Source of the DNA: Granulicella sp049977105
GTDB taxonomy: Bacteria; Acidobacteriota; Terriglobia; Terriglobales; Acidobacteriaceae
Length of the DNA: 64,000 nucleotides
NCBI GenBank assembly: GCA_049977105.1
Contig: JBMFGX010000009.1
Location: 1-64,000, forward strand
Direction: 5' to 3'
Position numbers and translations under genes: made by a program. Positions 1 to 8,262 of this stretch are shown here, piece by piece (the first letter of the stretch is position 1; each line of letters begins with the position of its first letter). The notes beneath the pieces were generated by a model, which saw nothing but the letters and a program-made list of their open reading frames with translations, was not told where the DNA came from and made no database searches.

Positions 1-214
1 CCACAAGGCCGATGGTGCGGGTTCCATGCCCCTTGAGAACCCGAGCGGCATGATTGGGCATATACCCCAGTTCTTTTATGGCGCGCTCCACGCGAGCGAG
101 AGTATGAGGCTCTACGTGCTCTGCCCCGTTAATCACGCGCGACACGGTGGTTGTACCAACGCCCGCACGCTTGGCCACATCATTCAACGTGGGATGTTTT
201 CGGTTTTTTTTCAT
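1..214 (-). CDS. LacI-family transcriptional regulator, N-terminal part (runs off window)
   Basis: Only the first 71 codons are present; the gene continues past the left edge. The start at 214 opens with MKKNRKHPTLNDVAKRAGVG, and residues 9-28 form the classic LacI/GalR helix-turn-helix (TLNDVAKRAGVGTTTVSRVI). The hinge-region signature follows (ELGYMPNHAARVLKG). Family members bind palindromic operators as dimers and release them, or bind them, on sensing a sugar or nucleoside. The effector domain lies outside the window, so the ligand cannot be judged. A carbohydrate ligand would suit the glycoside-hydrolase-rich surroundings, but that is inference. Confidence 0.93.
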   Translation of the reverse strand, partial: MKKNRKHPTLNDVAKRAGVGTTTVSRVINGAEHVEPHTLARVERAIKELGYMPNHAARVLKGHGTRTIGLV

Positions 215-580
215 GGTTCGCCTCAGCCTATGCCGGCGCAGAGCATGAGCAAGCCTCTGAGCATGAGCAGCAGGTGCAATCTGGAAGGCAGCATACTACG
301 GAATGAGAGAGAGATGCGTTCTGCCCCCTCGCTGGAAGCCGATTTTGCCGCCGCTGCATGATCGCCAGGAGCGCAGGAGGAACCTATACCGGCTGAGGGC
401 GAAAGCTGCCGTGGAGCGATGGCGCTGCGCGAGTGAGGAAGAGGCGCGCACTCCTGGTGCCGGGCGCGCGAGGATTTGCTGCATGGGGCGCGGAAGGGTT
501 TGCGGCAGTGGCGCAGCAAGAGCCTTGCGGATGGGGTCCGGGCTGGAGCGCGGATTCACTGCGCTGAAGGTGGAATCGGG
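215..580. other. Intergenic region without a convincing gene
   Basis: This lies between the cytochrome c stop and the LacI-type start, both on the minus strand. Several open frames overlap here on both strands, but they are rich in Arg, Ala and Ser, have no recognisable domain and no good ribosome binding site. It presumably holds the promoter of the LacI-type gene. I could not pick out an operator. Confidence 0.5.
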
Positions 581-1081
581 TTAGGACTTGGAGAAGGAAC
601 GGATCAGGACCACCATATTCCAAATGTCCGCTGTTTTGGCGCGCCCGGTCTCAGGCGGCATGGGTCCATGGCCGTTACTGATGATGTAGAACAGCTCTCC
701 GTCGGTTTTGCCCTGCAAGGTGGCTGGCTTGGTCCAGTCCTCGATGGTCAGCTTCATCTGTGCCGCCAGGTCGCCTTGGCCGTTGCCGTTGCTGCCGTGG
801 CACATGGCGCAGTCATACCCATAGATGGTCTTGGCGTGAGCCAAGCCGTCAGGCGTCGGCTTGACGGGGTTGACCATGTGCATGGCCTCCGGCGGAACGG
901 TAAAGGCGGGAGTGGTTGCAGCCGCATTGGCGTCGGCTGTCGCGGCTGTGGAAGCCGCGGCGGGGGCTGTGGAAGGGGTGGCCTGCGTCTGTTGCGGCGC
1001 CTGCGCCACAGGCCACGACAGCACCAGCAGCAGAAGGATGGGTAAGGGCAAGAGTGTGAACAGAAAGACGGGCTTGGACAT
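581..1081 (-). CDS. Secreted or membrane-anchored class I cytochrome c
   Basis: A 166-residue protein with an N-terminal hydrophobic export segment (about residues 4-25), then an Ala/Thr/Gln-rich linker to about residue 60, then one cytochrome c domain. The haem-binding CAMCH motif is at residues 91-95. The likely distal ligand is Met141 in GHGPMPPE. The family carries electrons in the periplasm. The start at 1081 is preferred over an in-frame upstream one because AGGAG lies 8 nt before it and the signal peptide begins there. The gene looks monocistronic, with a plausible promoter just upstream. The redox partner is unknown. The methionine motif and size fit c-type cytochromes of alternative complexes or dehydrogenase modules, but no neighbour supports a specific one. 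Confidence 0.9.
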   Translation of the reverse strand: MSKPVFLFTLLPLPILLLLVLSWPVAQAPQQTQATPSTAPAAASTAATADANAAATTPAFTVPPEAMHMVNPVKPTPDGLAHAKTIYGYDCAMCHGSNGNGQGDLAAQMKLTIEDWTKPATLQGKTDGELFYIISNGHGPMPPETGRAKTADIWNMVVLIRSFSKS

Positions 1082-1110
1082 GGTTTGCACTCCTGTAGGA
1101 CGGAAGCCTA

Positions 1111-1140
1111 AGTATATGCCCGACAGAGGCACGTGGCCAA
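1111..1140 (-). promoter_or_regulatory. Possible sigma-70-type promoter of the cytochrome c gene
   Basis: On the minus strand TTGGCC (1140-1135) and TATACT (1116-1111) are separated by 18 nt. They match 4 of 6 and 5 of 6 consensus bases. The -10 element ends 30 nt before the cytochrome start codon, leaving a short 5' UTR that contains the AGGAG site. Found by eye only. Confidence 0.4.
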
Positions 1141-1276
1141 TGCTATTTCTGTTGGCCTTCCGCCGGTTATCGGATTGGGCCGCCGCTATGGGTTTTCCGC
1201 GCCCGGGAGGGAACGGCGCGCGAGCCAGATTTGCTTTGCGAGAACAGTGGCTGTGAAGCAGGCGAAGGAGCCTTGG

Positions 1277-2074
1277 TCAGCCTTGGGACGCAGGCCGGGA
1301 CTGAGCGGCGCGAGCGATGAGCACCGCGCTGTAGGCTGCGCCAAAGCCGTTATCGATGTTGACCACCAGCACATTGGGGCTGCAGGAGTTTAGCATGCCG
1401 AGCAGTGCCGTGGTCCCGCCGAAGGATCCGCCATAGCCTACGGAGGTGGGTACGGCAATGACCGGAACTCCTACCAGCCCGCCGACAACCGAGGGCAGAG
1501 CGCCCTCCATTCCGGCACAGACAACCACCACATCGGCAGCCAGGAGAGGCTCTCGCGCGGCCAGCAAACGGTGCAATCCGGCTACGCCAACGTCATAGAT
1601 TCTGGTCACCCGCGTGCCAAAGGTCTCCGCCGTCACAGCTGCCTCTTCCGCCACCGGCAGATCACTGGTTCCAGCGCAGACCACGGCAATGGTTCCTACC
1701 GCGGGCTGGACGCGGCCGGGCTCCTGTGGGGCGGGCTGGGATTGGCGCAGACTTACGGTGCGCGCCACGGGAGAATGGACCGCGGCGGGAAATTTGCGCA
1801 ACAGCTCCTGGGCTGTCTCTGGGTCTACGCGGGTGGCCAGCACGTCTACGCCATCGTTCATCAGGCTTTGGAAGATGGCCAGCGTCTGCGCCTGGGTCTT
1901 CCCCTGGGCGAAGATGACCTCCGGCAGTCCACTGCGCAGGCTGCGATGATGATCAACGCGGGCGTCGCCGAGGTCCTCAAAGGGGAGCCGGGCGAGGCGC
2001 TCGGCGGCATCGGCAGAGGAGAGTTCGCCGCGTTCCACAGCGGAGAGCAGACGCAACAAGGCGGAAGGAGTCAT
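1277..2074 (-). CDS. larB: Nickel-pincer cofactor biosynthesis protein LarB
   Basis: The 265-residue protein matches LarB, which carboxylates nicotinic acid adenine dinucleotide at C5 and cleaves its phosphoanhydride. This is the first step to the nickel-pincer nucleotide cofactor of lactate racemase. The C-terminal half is a PurE/AIR-carboxylase-like domain: VGTIAVVCAGTSD at about 127-139, AGMEGALPSVVGGL at about 187-200, and PTSVGYGGSFGG at 209-220. Cys231 in MLNSCSPN is probably the counterpart of the cysteine reported to attack the pyridine ring in Lactobacillus plantarum LarB. The start codon overlaps the larC stop by 4 nt, which indicates translational coupling. It is the last gene of larE-larC-larB. 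Confidence 0.93.
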   Translation of the reverse strand: MTPSALLRLLSAVERGELSSADAAERLARLPFEDLGDARVDHHRSLRSGLPEVIFAQGKTQAQTLAIFQSLMNDGVDVLATRVDPETAQELLRKFPAAVHSPVARTVSLRQSQPAPQEPGRVQPAVGTIAVVCAGTSDLPVAEEAAVTAETFGTRVTRIYDVGVAGLHRLLAAREPLLAADVVVVCAGMEGALPSVVGGLVGVPVIAVPTSVGYGGSFGGTTALLGMLNSCSPNVLVVNIDNGFGAAYSAVLIARAAQSRPASQG

Positions 2075-3504
2075 TGGCCGGCTTTCTGGTCAGATGTGGC
2101 GTTGTGGGCAGCCGCGCCGCTGGCAGAAGGGCCGGCGTGTGGCTGGGCAGGATGCTGTTGCAGGTGGGCGGCCAGCGCTGCCTGGTAGACGTGCTTGAGC
2201 GGAGTGCCGCAACGCTCTGCAGCGGCGCGACAGTCCTCAAACTCCGGCGCAGCGTTCCACTCCTCGCCGGCCTGCTCCCCCAGCTTGATGCGGATCTCAC
2301 CGTAGGGTGTCTGCACCGGCTGGTGGCGGCGCTGCAGGGTTACCCTCTGCTCCTGCCGGACGCGCACTCCCAGGGTGCTGGTCTCGCGCAGGATTAGCTG
2401 CTGCAGGGCCTCGCTCTGGGCTGGGTGACACAAGACGGTGAGCAGGACGCCCGACCTGCCTTTCTTCATGATCACCGGGGTCAGCATGACATCCACGGCT
2501 CCGGCAGCCCGGGCCGAGTCGGCTACCCAGGAGAGAATCTGCGGGGAGAGATCGTCGAGCGCGGTTTCAAGAACGCTGACGGTGCCAGGGGAAAGATCTG
2601 CCTGCGAGGTCTCACCCACGCTGAGGCGCAATACGTTGGGAAAGCCCTTGGGATTTCTGGAACCGGCTCCGTACCCGATCTGCTGCACGCGCATCGCGGG
2701 CTGCGTGGCAAAGACAGGCTCCAGGGCGCGCACGAGGGCCGCACCAGTTGGGGTTACCAACTCCTGCGCCACGTGGGCCGAATAGGTTGGGAGCCCGCGC
2801 AGCAGATCCGCTGTGGCTGGGGCCGGCACGGGAAAGGTTCCGTGCGCGCAGACCACCATGCCTGAGCCGACGTTGAGCGGGGAAGAGTACCAGGCGTCGA
2901 TGGCAAGAGCCTCGATGCCGGCGCAACTGGCGACGATATCGACGATGGCATCGACCGCGCCGACCTCATGAAAGTGGATCTCCTCGATGCCGACATTGTG
3001 AATCTTAGCCTCAGAGACCGCCAGCAACTCAAAGGCGCGCAGCGCACGGAGTTGCACCGGACTGGGCAGCGAGGCGGCTTGAATCAAGCTGCGGATGACG
3101 CTGAGTGAGCGGCCATGATGATGATGCTCGGAAGCAGGGTTGGCGCTAGCGGCGGATTCCATCTGCGGGGCACGGTCATGAGGATGGGTGTGGGGGTGAG
3201 GGTCCTCGTGGGTGTGGGTGTGTTCTTGCGGATGGGTGTGAGCGGGGGAGGCATCGTGCGCATGGGTATGCTGCTGCGCAGAGACGGGATCGCTGGGTTC
3301 TACCGGCTTGCCATGCTCCAGCACGCGCACCCGTGTACAGGAGATTCCGCTCCGATCCACGCGCTCCACGCTGATGCTGGCGCCGAGGCCCAACGCCGCA
3401 ACGGACTGCTGCAACGTCTCGGCGGGAACTCCCGCATCGATGAGTGCGCCCAGAAACATATCGCCGGAGATGCCGGCGAAACAATCAAGATATGCAATTT
3501 TCAT
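2071..3504 (-). CDS. larC: Nickel insertion protein LarC, unsplit, with a His-rich insert
   Basis: The 477-residue protein begins with the LarC signature MKIAYLDCFAGISGDM. The family is a CTP-dependent cyclometallase that inserts Ni into the dithiolated pyridinium mononucleotide. In L. plantarum larC is two frames joined by ribosomal frameshifting; here it is one uninterrupted frame. Residues about 79-130 form a strongly His-rich stretch (HTHAHD, EHTHTHE, HPHTHPHD, EHHHHG), which suggests nickel storage or buffering. The region after about residue 250 corresponds to the LarC2 half. It begins 55 nt after the larE stop and overlaps larB by 4 nt. Confidence 0.94.
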   Translation of the reverse strand: MKIAYLDCFAGISGDMFLGALIDAGVPAETLQQSVAALGLGASISVERVDRSGISCTRVRVLEHGKPVEPSDPVSAQQHTHAHDASPAHTHPQEHTHTHEDPHPHTHPHDRAPQMESAASANPASEHHHHGRSLSVIRSLIQAASLPSPVQLRALRAFELLAVSEAKIHNVGIEEIHFHEVGAVDAIVDIVASCAGIEALAIDAWYSSPLNVGSGMVVCAHGTFPVPAPATADLLRGLPTYSAHVAQELVTPTGAALVRALEPVFATQPAMRVQQIGYGAGSRNPKGFPNVLRLSVGETSQADLSPGTVSVLETALDDLSPQILSWVADSARAAGAVDVMLTPVIMKKGRSGVLLTVLCHPAQSEALQQLILRETSTLGVRVRQEQRVTLQRRHQPVQTPYGEIRIKLGEQAGEEWNAAPEFEDCRAAAERCGTPLKHVYQAALAAHLQQHPAQPHAGPSASGAAAHNATSDQKAGQ

Positions 3505-3559
3505 GAACTCTCTCTTAGCGGGAATGGGGCAGGTCTTGCTCGACTTCCAGCATGTTTCT

Positions 3560-4429
3560 TCACTTTAGCGGCTTCTCGGCTTTGGTCTTCTGGGGCGCAG
3601 CCAGTCCGGAGACGGGCAGCAGATGGTTCATGGAACCCGACCGATAGCCCTGGGTATCCAGGGTGACATAGAGGAATCCGGTGCGGCGCACCGCATCAGT
3701 GATCTGATCCAGGACGAGCAGGGAGAGAGCTCGCGGCAGATCCTGGCGGGCGATCTCCACGCGGGCCAACTGGCCGTGATGGCGCACGCGAACCTGGGGA
3801 AATCCCAAGGCGTGCAGAGCGTCTTCCGCCTGCTCCACCTGGGCGAGGTTCTCCGGGGTAACCGCGCGTCCGTATTCTATGCGGGAGGACAGACAGGCGC
3901 TGGCAGGCTTTTCGGCGATCTCCAGGCCGGCCTGACGCGCCAGGGAACGAATCTCCTCTTTGCACAACTCCGCCTCTGCGAGTGGGGCGAGGACGCCAAG
4001 GGTTTCAGCGGCGCGCTGGCCGGGCCGGAACTCGGCGCGATCATCCAGGTTCATGCCATAGGCCAGGTGCTGGAACCCCAGCCGCTGGCGCTCCTGTTCC
4101 ATGCGGGCAAAGAGCTCCGTCTTGCAGTGGAAGCAACGCTGAGCATCATTGCGGACGTAAGCCGGATCTTCTATCTCACGGGTCTTAAGCGACTGCACGG
4201 GAATGGCGTGGCGGTGGGCAAACGCGAGGGCATCCGCCAGCTCCGTGCGAGGAAGCGATGGCGAGTCTGCGATCACCGCCAGCATCCGCGGGCCCAACGC
4301 CTGGTGTGCAGCATAGGCCAGATAGGCCGAATCTGCGCCGCCGGAGTAGGCGACCAGCAGAGACCCTAAGCTCCCAAGCCTTTGCTGTAGTAGATGCGAT
4401 TTGGCGGCTAGTTCCATGGTTCTTGCCAT
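3560..4429 (-). CDS. larE: LarE, sulfur transferase for the nickel-pincer cofactor (three-cysteine type)
   Basis: This 289-residue PP-loop ATPase adenylates the substrate carboxylates and supplies the sulfur atoms of the Ni-pincer cofactor. The ATP-binding SGGADS is at residues 29-34. Cys179 lies in ACLSSRIEYG, the place of the sacrificial cysteine of L. plantarum LarE. Cys99 and Cys102 form a CFHC motif that the L. plantarum enzyme lacks. Homologues with all three cysteines have been reported to hold a [4Fe-4S] cluster that carries the sulfur catalytically, so this is probably that type. I chose the start at 4429 because family homology begins there; the 58 in-frame codons upstream look non-coding. 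It is the first gene of larE-larC-larB. Confidence 0.92.
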   Translation of the reverse strand: MARTMELAAKSHLLQQRLGSLGSLLVAYSGGADSAYLAYAAHQALGPRMLAVIADSPSLPRTELADALAFAHRHAIPVQSLKTREIEDPAYVRNDAQRCFHCKTELFARMEQERQRLGFQHLAYGMNLDDRAEFRPGQRAAETLGVLAPLAEAELCKEEIRSLARQAGLEIAEKPASACLSSRIEYGRAVTPENLAQVEQAEDALHALGFPQVRVRHHGQLARVEIARQDLPRALSLLVLDQITDAVRRTGFLYVTLDTQGYRSGSMNHLLPVSGLAAPQKTKAEKPLK

Positions 4430-4721
4430 AATCTTTCCGGAGGCGGTTGGCTCCGCTCCGATTGGGGCGCGCGAGAGGCTTCGGCGAGGTTCCGGGAGCC
4501 TGCAGGCAGCGGGGAGGGTGATCGCCACCACCGAGCCTGCGCGCTGATCTCGAGTTCCCGCCGCATCTCCTCTGAGAAACATTTTAGCTGGAGTTCCTTG
4601 CACCAGATGAGTGGGTAGCCAGCAGGAGGGGCAGCCGCAAGGCCAGAGGAGAGGTTCGCGTGAAGATTGGCGGCAGGCCCGGTGCTCCTCCCATACGCAG
4701 CGAGAGAGCAGGGGCTCGGTT

Positions 4722-5759
4722 TTAAGGCATCAGGCCGCCAACGAAGCCAACCCGATCCTCGGTCTGATAGGCCGTTTCGGAAGCTTGTTCGCTGAGGGGG
4801 GCTCTTCGCCATGGGACGTCGGAGGAGTCCGGCAGTCCCCTGATTTTTTCGTCGCCTGGGCGAAAGACTTTGGTTTGGGGAGGTAGATCTAGGCGACCGT
4901 CGGCAAGGTAAGCGACTACCGCTCCACCGGCTAGTTCAGGATTGAGAACCGCGAGGGGAATGATATATTTTTTGCTCTTTACCAGCGACTCCGCCACACC
5001 ATCCACGGGGTGACTGCGGGGGATGGATCCGGTCACCTGGGGAATGACAAAGACCTGCATGTTCCGCTGAGGATTCTTGTGGTCGTAGTTCATCAGCGAT
5101 CGCGCCACCTGCTTTGGGGTCATGAGCCCGACGTCAGCGATGAAGTTGCGATGGACCGAATGGGGCATGTAGGTATTGAGCACCACTCGGGAAAAGTCTG
5201 CGCAGTTGTGAAAGAACAGATTGAAGTGTCCGACATTCCTACGGTCGTTGAAGAGGGCGATGAAGCGCTGATCCTCCTCCGGGGTGCTCTCAAACTGGAA
5301 GCCGTACATCTTGCGAATGTAAGACTCCCCAACCAACTGAACCCACTCGCCCCGGGGTGGCCGGCCGTGATGATCCGGGGCGAGCGCCAGGAGGTGTTCT
5401 CTGCGGTAGGCATTCTGCAAGGCCAGCATCTGGGCGCGATCCGCGGTGGCAGGGACCTGATCGAGGTGGTCCACGGCGTAGAGATAGCCCAGGAGAGGAA
5501 TGGCGATCCAGTCATAGCCATCCACCTTGTGATAGCGGCTGATGACCACTCCATACTCGCCGTCGTGACAGGGCCGAAGCTGGAGGGGGGATTCCGCGCA
5601 GACGTGATTGAGATAGATTGCCGCGTGTCCGGTGGGATTGACGGCGCCGAAGAAGCCATAGGGCTCTTCCATCAGCAGGGCCACGGCGGCATGGGCTGAG
5701 GCGCAAGCCATCATGAAGCAGAGAAAAACCGCCAGCCTTTTGTCCAGCATCCAACTCAT
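4722..5759 (-). CDS. Secreted papain-fold-like (permuted NlpC/P60-type) protein of unknown substrate
   Basis: A 345-residue protein with a clear signal peptide (about residues 5-25, ending SAHA). Two motifs stand out: His45 in NPTGHAAIYL and Cys186 in FFHNCADFSR. A histidine before an N-C motif is the order found in circularly permuted NlpC/P60-like and DUF4105-type cysteine peptidases or amidases. I therefore infer a periplasmic hydrolase acting on peptidoglycan, peptides or lipids, but the family is not certain. ATG at 5759 was used. A TTG at 5765, with AGGAG 7 nt upstream, is an equally good start and adds two residues. It is on the same strand as lar but 292 nt upstream of larE, so the two are probably unrelated. 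Confidence 0.72.
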   Translation of the reverse strand: MSWMLDKRLAVFLCFMMACASAHAAVALLMEEPYGFFGAVNPTGHAAIYLNHVCAESPLQLRPCHDGEYGVVISRYHKVDGYDWIAIPLLGYLYAVDHLDQVPATADRAQMLALQNAYRREHLLALAPDHHGRPPRGEWVQLVGESYIRKMYGFQFESTPEEDQRFIALFNDRRNVGHFNLFFHNCADFSRVVLNTYMPHSVHRNFIADVGLMTPKQVARSLMNYDHKNPQRNMQVFVIPQVTGSIPRSHPVDGVAESLVKSKKYIIPLAVLNPELAGGAVVAYLADGRLDLPPQTKVFRPGDEKIRGLPDSSDVPWRRAPLSEQASETAYQTEDRVGFVGGLMP

Positions 5760-6264
5760 TCTCAAGCCGTCGCTCCTGAAGCGTAGACTCCAACGGCCAG
5801 GCTCATCAGCTCCTGCCATCTTTGATTCTTGGGATGGAAAACCAGACCTGCCTTCCGGTGGAAGCTCGTTTTTCTTAGCCTGCCCCGGCCCTGGAAGCAA
5901 AGTAGGGCTCTCCCGACGAGTTTGAGTAACTCCATTCACTTAAAACAAACTGGGAGCCGCAGAAGAGGGGGACAGCCGTCCAACAGGAGGATTAGAGGCA
6001 TATTTGTGCGGATTGGTTTTCTGAAGCGGCGGCTCAGCAGTATCTTTTTTGCGGAGAACCGTCCTGACCAGAGGCGCTACGGAGAAGGCATGCAGAAAGA
6101 AGAGTTTACGCCGGTATGGGCGGCGGAGACGGACGCCGGGACCGGCCCAGCGGCAGGGCAGAGAAAGGCGGCAGGACTGTGCATCTAAGCTGTCCGTTCC
6201 GATGTGGGAGGGGAAGACTTGATGCACAGCCCTGAGTTGACCTGCGCAGAAGCTACGCGGAGGA
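5760..6264. other. Intergenic region, nothing recognised
   Basis: About 500 nt lie between the papain-fold-like gene and gnd, both on the minus strand. The open frames here have no domain, no clear ribosome binding site and proline/serine-rich nonsense-like composition. No terminator with a U-tract was seen after gnd. Confidence 0.45.
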
Positions 6265-7725
6265 TTACGCGTTATAGGTAGAAGAAGAGACGCGGCCTCC
6301 GTGCCCGGTCCAGTTGGTATGGAAGAACTCTCCGCGGGGCTTGTCGACCCGCTCATAGGTATGCGCACCGAAGAAGTCGCGCTGGGCCTGGAGCAGGTTG
6401 GCGGGGAGATTGGCGGAACGGAAGCCGTCAAAGAAGGTCAATCCGGCGGAGAGAGCCGGGGTGGGGATGCCCAGTTCAATGGCCTGGGCGATGGCCTTGC
6501 GCCAGTCTTCCTGATACTTATTGAGAGCGCTGGAGAAGAACTCGTCCAAAAGCAGATTGCTGAGGTCGGGATTCTTGTCATAGGCTGCCTTGATGTTGCC
6601 CAGGAAGATGCTGCGAATGATGCAGCCGCCGCGCCACATGAGTGCGATTCCGCCCATGTTGAGCTTCCAGCCGAACTCCTTTTCCGCCGCGCGCAACAGC
6701 ATATAGCCCTGCGCGTAGCTGACCATCTTGGAGCAGTAGAGAGCGCGCCGCACCATTTCAATGAAGGCTGCGCGTTGGACTGTGGTCTTTTTGTTCTTTG
6801 GTCCCTGGAGCACTTTGGAAGCTTCTACACGCTGCTCCTTGAGCGCAGACAGGCAGCGTGCGAAGACGCTTTCTCCGATGAGGGTAACCGGCATACCGAG
6901 ATCGAGCGCGGAGATTGCGGTCCACTTGCCGGTGCCCTTTTGTCCGGCAGTATCCAGAATCTTGTCGAGCAGGGGGTTTCCATCCTCGTCCTTCTTGGCA
7001 AAGATGGTCTGGGAGATCTCAATGAGGTAGCTATCGAGCTCGCCCTTGTTCCACTCTCCGAAGACCTGGGCAAGCTCGTCCGGGGTGAGTCCCAATCCAT
7101 CCCTGAGCAACTGATAGGCCTCGCAGATCAACTGGATATCGCCGTACTCGATGCCGTTGTGAACCATCTTGACATAATGACCAGCGCCGTCTTCGCCCAC
7201 CCAATCGCAGCAGGGCGAACCATCTTCCACCTTGGCTGAGATGGCCTGGAAGATCTGTTTGACATGGGGCCAGGCCGCCGGATTGCCGCCGGGCATGATG
7301 GAAGGACCGAATCGCGCACCCTCTTCCCCACCGGAGACGCCGGTTCCGATAAAGAGAATGCCCTTCGCCGCCAGTTCCTTGGTTCTGCGATTGGAGTCGG
7401 TAAACAAGGAGTTGCCGCCATCGATGATGATGTCGCCTTTCTCCAGGTAGGGGAGAATCTGGGCGATATTCTGGTCAACGACGCTGCCGGCCTTGACCAT
7501 AATCATCACGCGGCGAGGCCGCTTGAGCATTCCGCAGAGCTCTTCGATGGAATGGGCTCCCTCGATCTGGGTTCCCTTCGCCTCCTGCTGGAGGAAGTCA
7601 TCGACTTTGGATACGGTGCGATTGAAGACCGCAACCTTGAATCCGTGGTCGTTCATGTTCAGAACCAGATTCTGCCCCATGACGGCCAGACCAATCAACC
7701 CGATATCACAGCTTTCCTTCGACAT
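6265..7725 (-). CDS. gnd: 6-phosphogluconate dehydrogenase (decarboxylating)
   Basis: A full-length 486-residue Gnd, which converts 6-phosphogluconate to ribulose-5-phosphate, CO2 and reduced nicotinamide in the oxidative pentose phosphate pathway. The N-terminal Rossmann motif is GLAVMGQNLVLNMNDHGF (11-28) with a downstream NRT. The signature GVSGGEEGARFGPSIMPGG occurs at about residue 129. The catalytic region GAGHYVKMVHNGIEYGD occurs near residue 180. The all-helical C-terminal domain is complete. GGAG lies 7 nt before the ATG. Two copies of a 10-nt repeat lie just upstream. It is transcribed away from valS. Confidence 0.97.
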   Translation of the reverse strand: MSKESCDIGLIGLAVMGQNLVLNMNDHGFKVAVFNRTVSKVDDFLQQEAKGTQIEGAHSIEELCGMLKRPRRVMIMVKAGSVVDQNIAQILPYLEKGDIIIDGGNSLFTDSNRRTKELAAKGILFIGTGVSGGEEGARFGPSIMPGGNPAAWPHVKQIFQAISAKVEDGSPCCDWVGEDGAGHYVKMVHNGIEYGDIQLICEAYQLLRDGLGLTPDELAQVFGEWNKGELDSYLIEISQTIFAKKDEDGNPLLDKILDTAGQKGTGKWTAISALDLGMPVTLIGESVFARCLSALKEQRVEASKVLQGPKNKKTTVQRAAFIEMVRRALYCSKMVSYAQGYMLLRAAEKEFGWKLNMGGIALMWRGGCIIRSIFLGNIKAAYDKNPDLSNLLLDEFFSSALNKYQEDWRKAIAQAIELGIPTPALSAGLTFFDGFRSANLPANLLQAQRDFFGAHTYERVDKPRGEFFHTNWTGHGGRVSSSTYNA

Positions 7726-7740
7726 GAATCATCTCCATTT

Positions 7741-7766
7741 TCTTGTTTTCGGCAACTCTTGTTTTC
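7741..7766. repeat. Direct repeat TCTTGTTTTC x2, upstream of gnd
   Basis: TCTTGTTTTC occurs at 7741-7750 and again at 7757-7766, separated by GGCAAC, giving a 16-nt period. It sits 16-41 nt upstream of the gnd start codon, so it lies in the 5' UTR or at the core promoter. It could be a binding site for a regulator or an RNA-binding protein, or chance. Confidence 0.55.
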
Positions 7767-8112
7767 GCCAACACCTGGCATTGTGGTTCCGCATCACGGC
7801 GCCGCGCCATGATCCGGTATTTGATTGGACGCAAAAATCGCGAATGACGAATCCGACGAGGCCCAAATTCACGAAGCCAAGCCAGCCGGAGTTCGGAAAC
7901 CGGTTGTCTGCTGAGTGTTGTCGCGAAGGCCGGTGAACCGATTGCATACCGTCTTCTCGCTCCATTCTTATCATAGGCGCACCGTCCTCTGCGGTGCTCC
8001 GAGTCACTGCGTTGACGGCTGATCGATCCTACGGATGGCGATCTGCGCTCAACGCAACTGTGCTTTGCGCCCACTCTTCCAGCGTCGGTGGCCTGTGGGT
8101 GAGGGTTAGGCT

Positions 8113-8145
8113 GATCGCCATAGATTCTGAGATTCTGAGGCGATC
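8113..8145 (+). promoter_or_regulatory. Hairpin in the valS leader region
   Basis: GATCGCC (8113-8119) pairs perfectly with GGCGATC (8139-8145). The 19-nt loop contains GATTCTGA twice in tandem (8123-8130, 8131-8138). It lies about 120 nt upstream of valS. There is no U-tract, so it is not a simple terminator. Its function is unknown. Confidence 0.3.
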
Positions 8146-8262
8146 CGGGAGATGCTTGCAGGAGCAGAAGCGCAGGTATGGGGAATCCGGCGCGGCGTAG
8201 CGGGAGCTGAGGGACCCGTTGCCATCTTGTCGGCCGGCGGCGATCTCCTGTCTACTGGTTAA

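Larger units (their letters stand above)
7726..8262. other. Divergent intergenic region gnd / valS
   Basis: This 537-nt region must carry promoters for both genes. It contains the 10-nt direct repeat near gnd and a hairpin near valS, listed separately. I saw no T-box AGGGTGG core and no clear -35/-10 pair. Short overlapping frames in it show no domain. Confidence 0.5.

Noticed and set aside
7726..8262. T-box leader for valS
   Set aside because: No AGGGTGG core or typical T-box terminator could be seen; only a simple hairpin.
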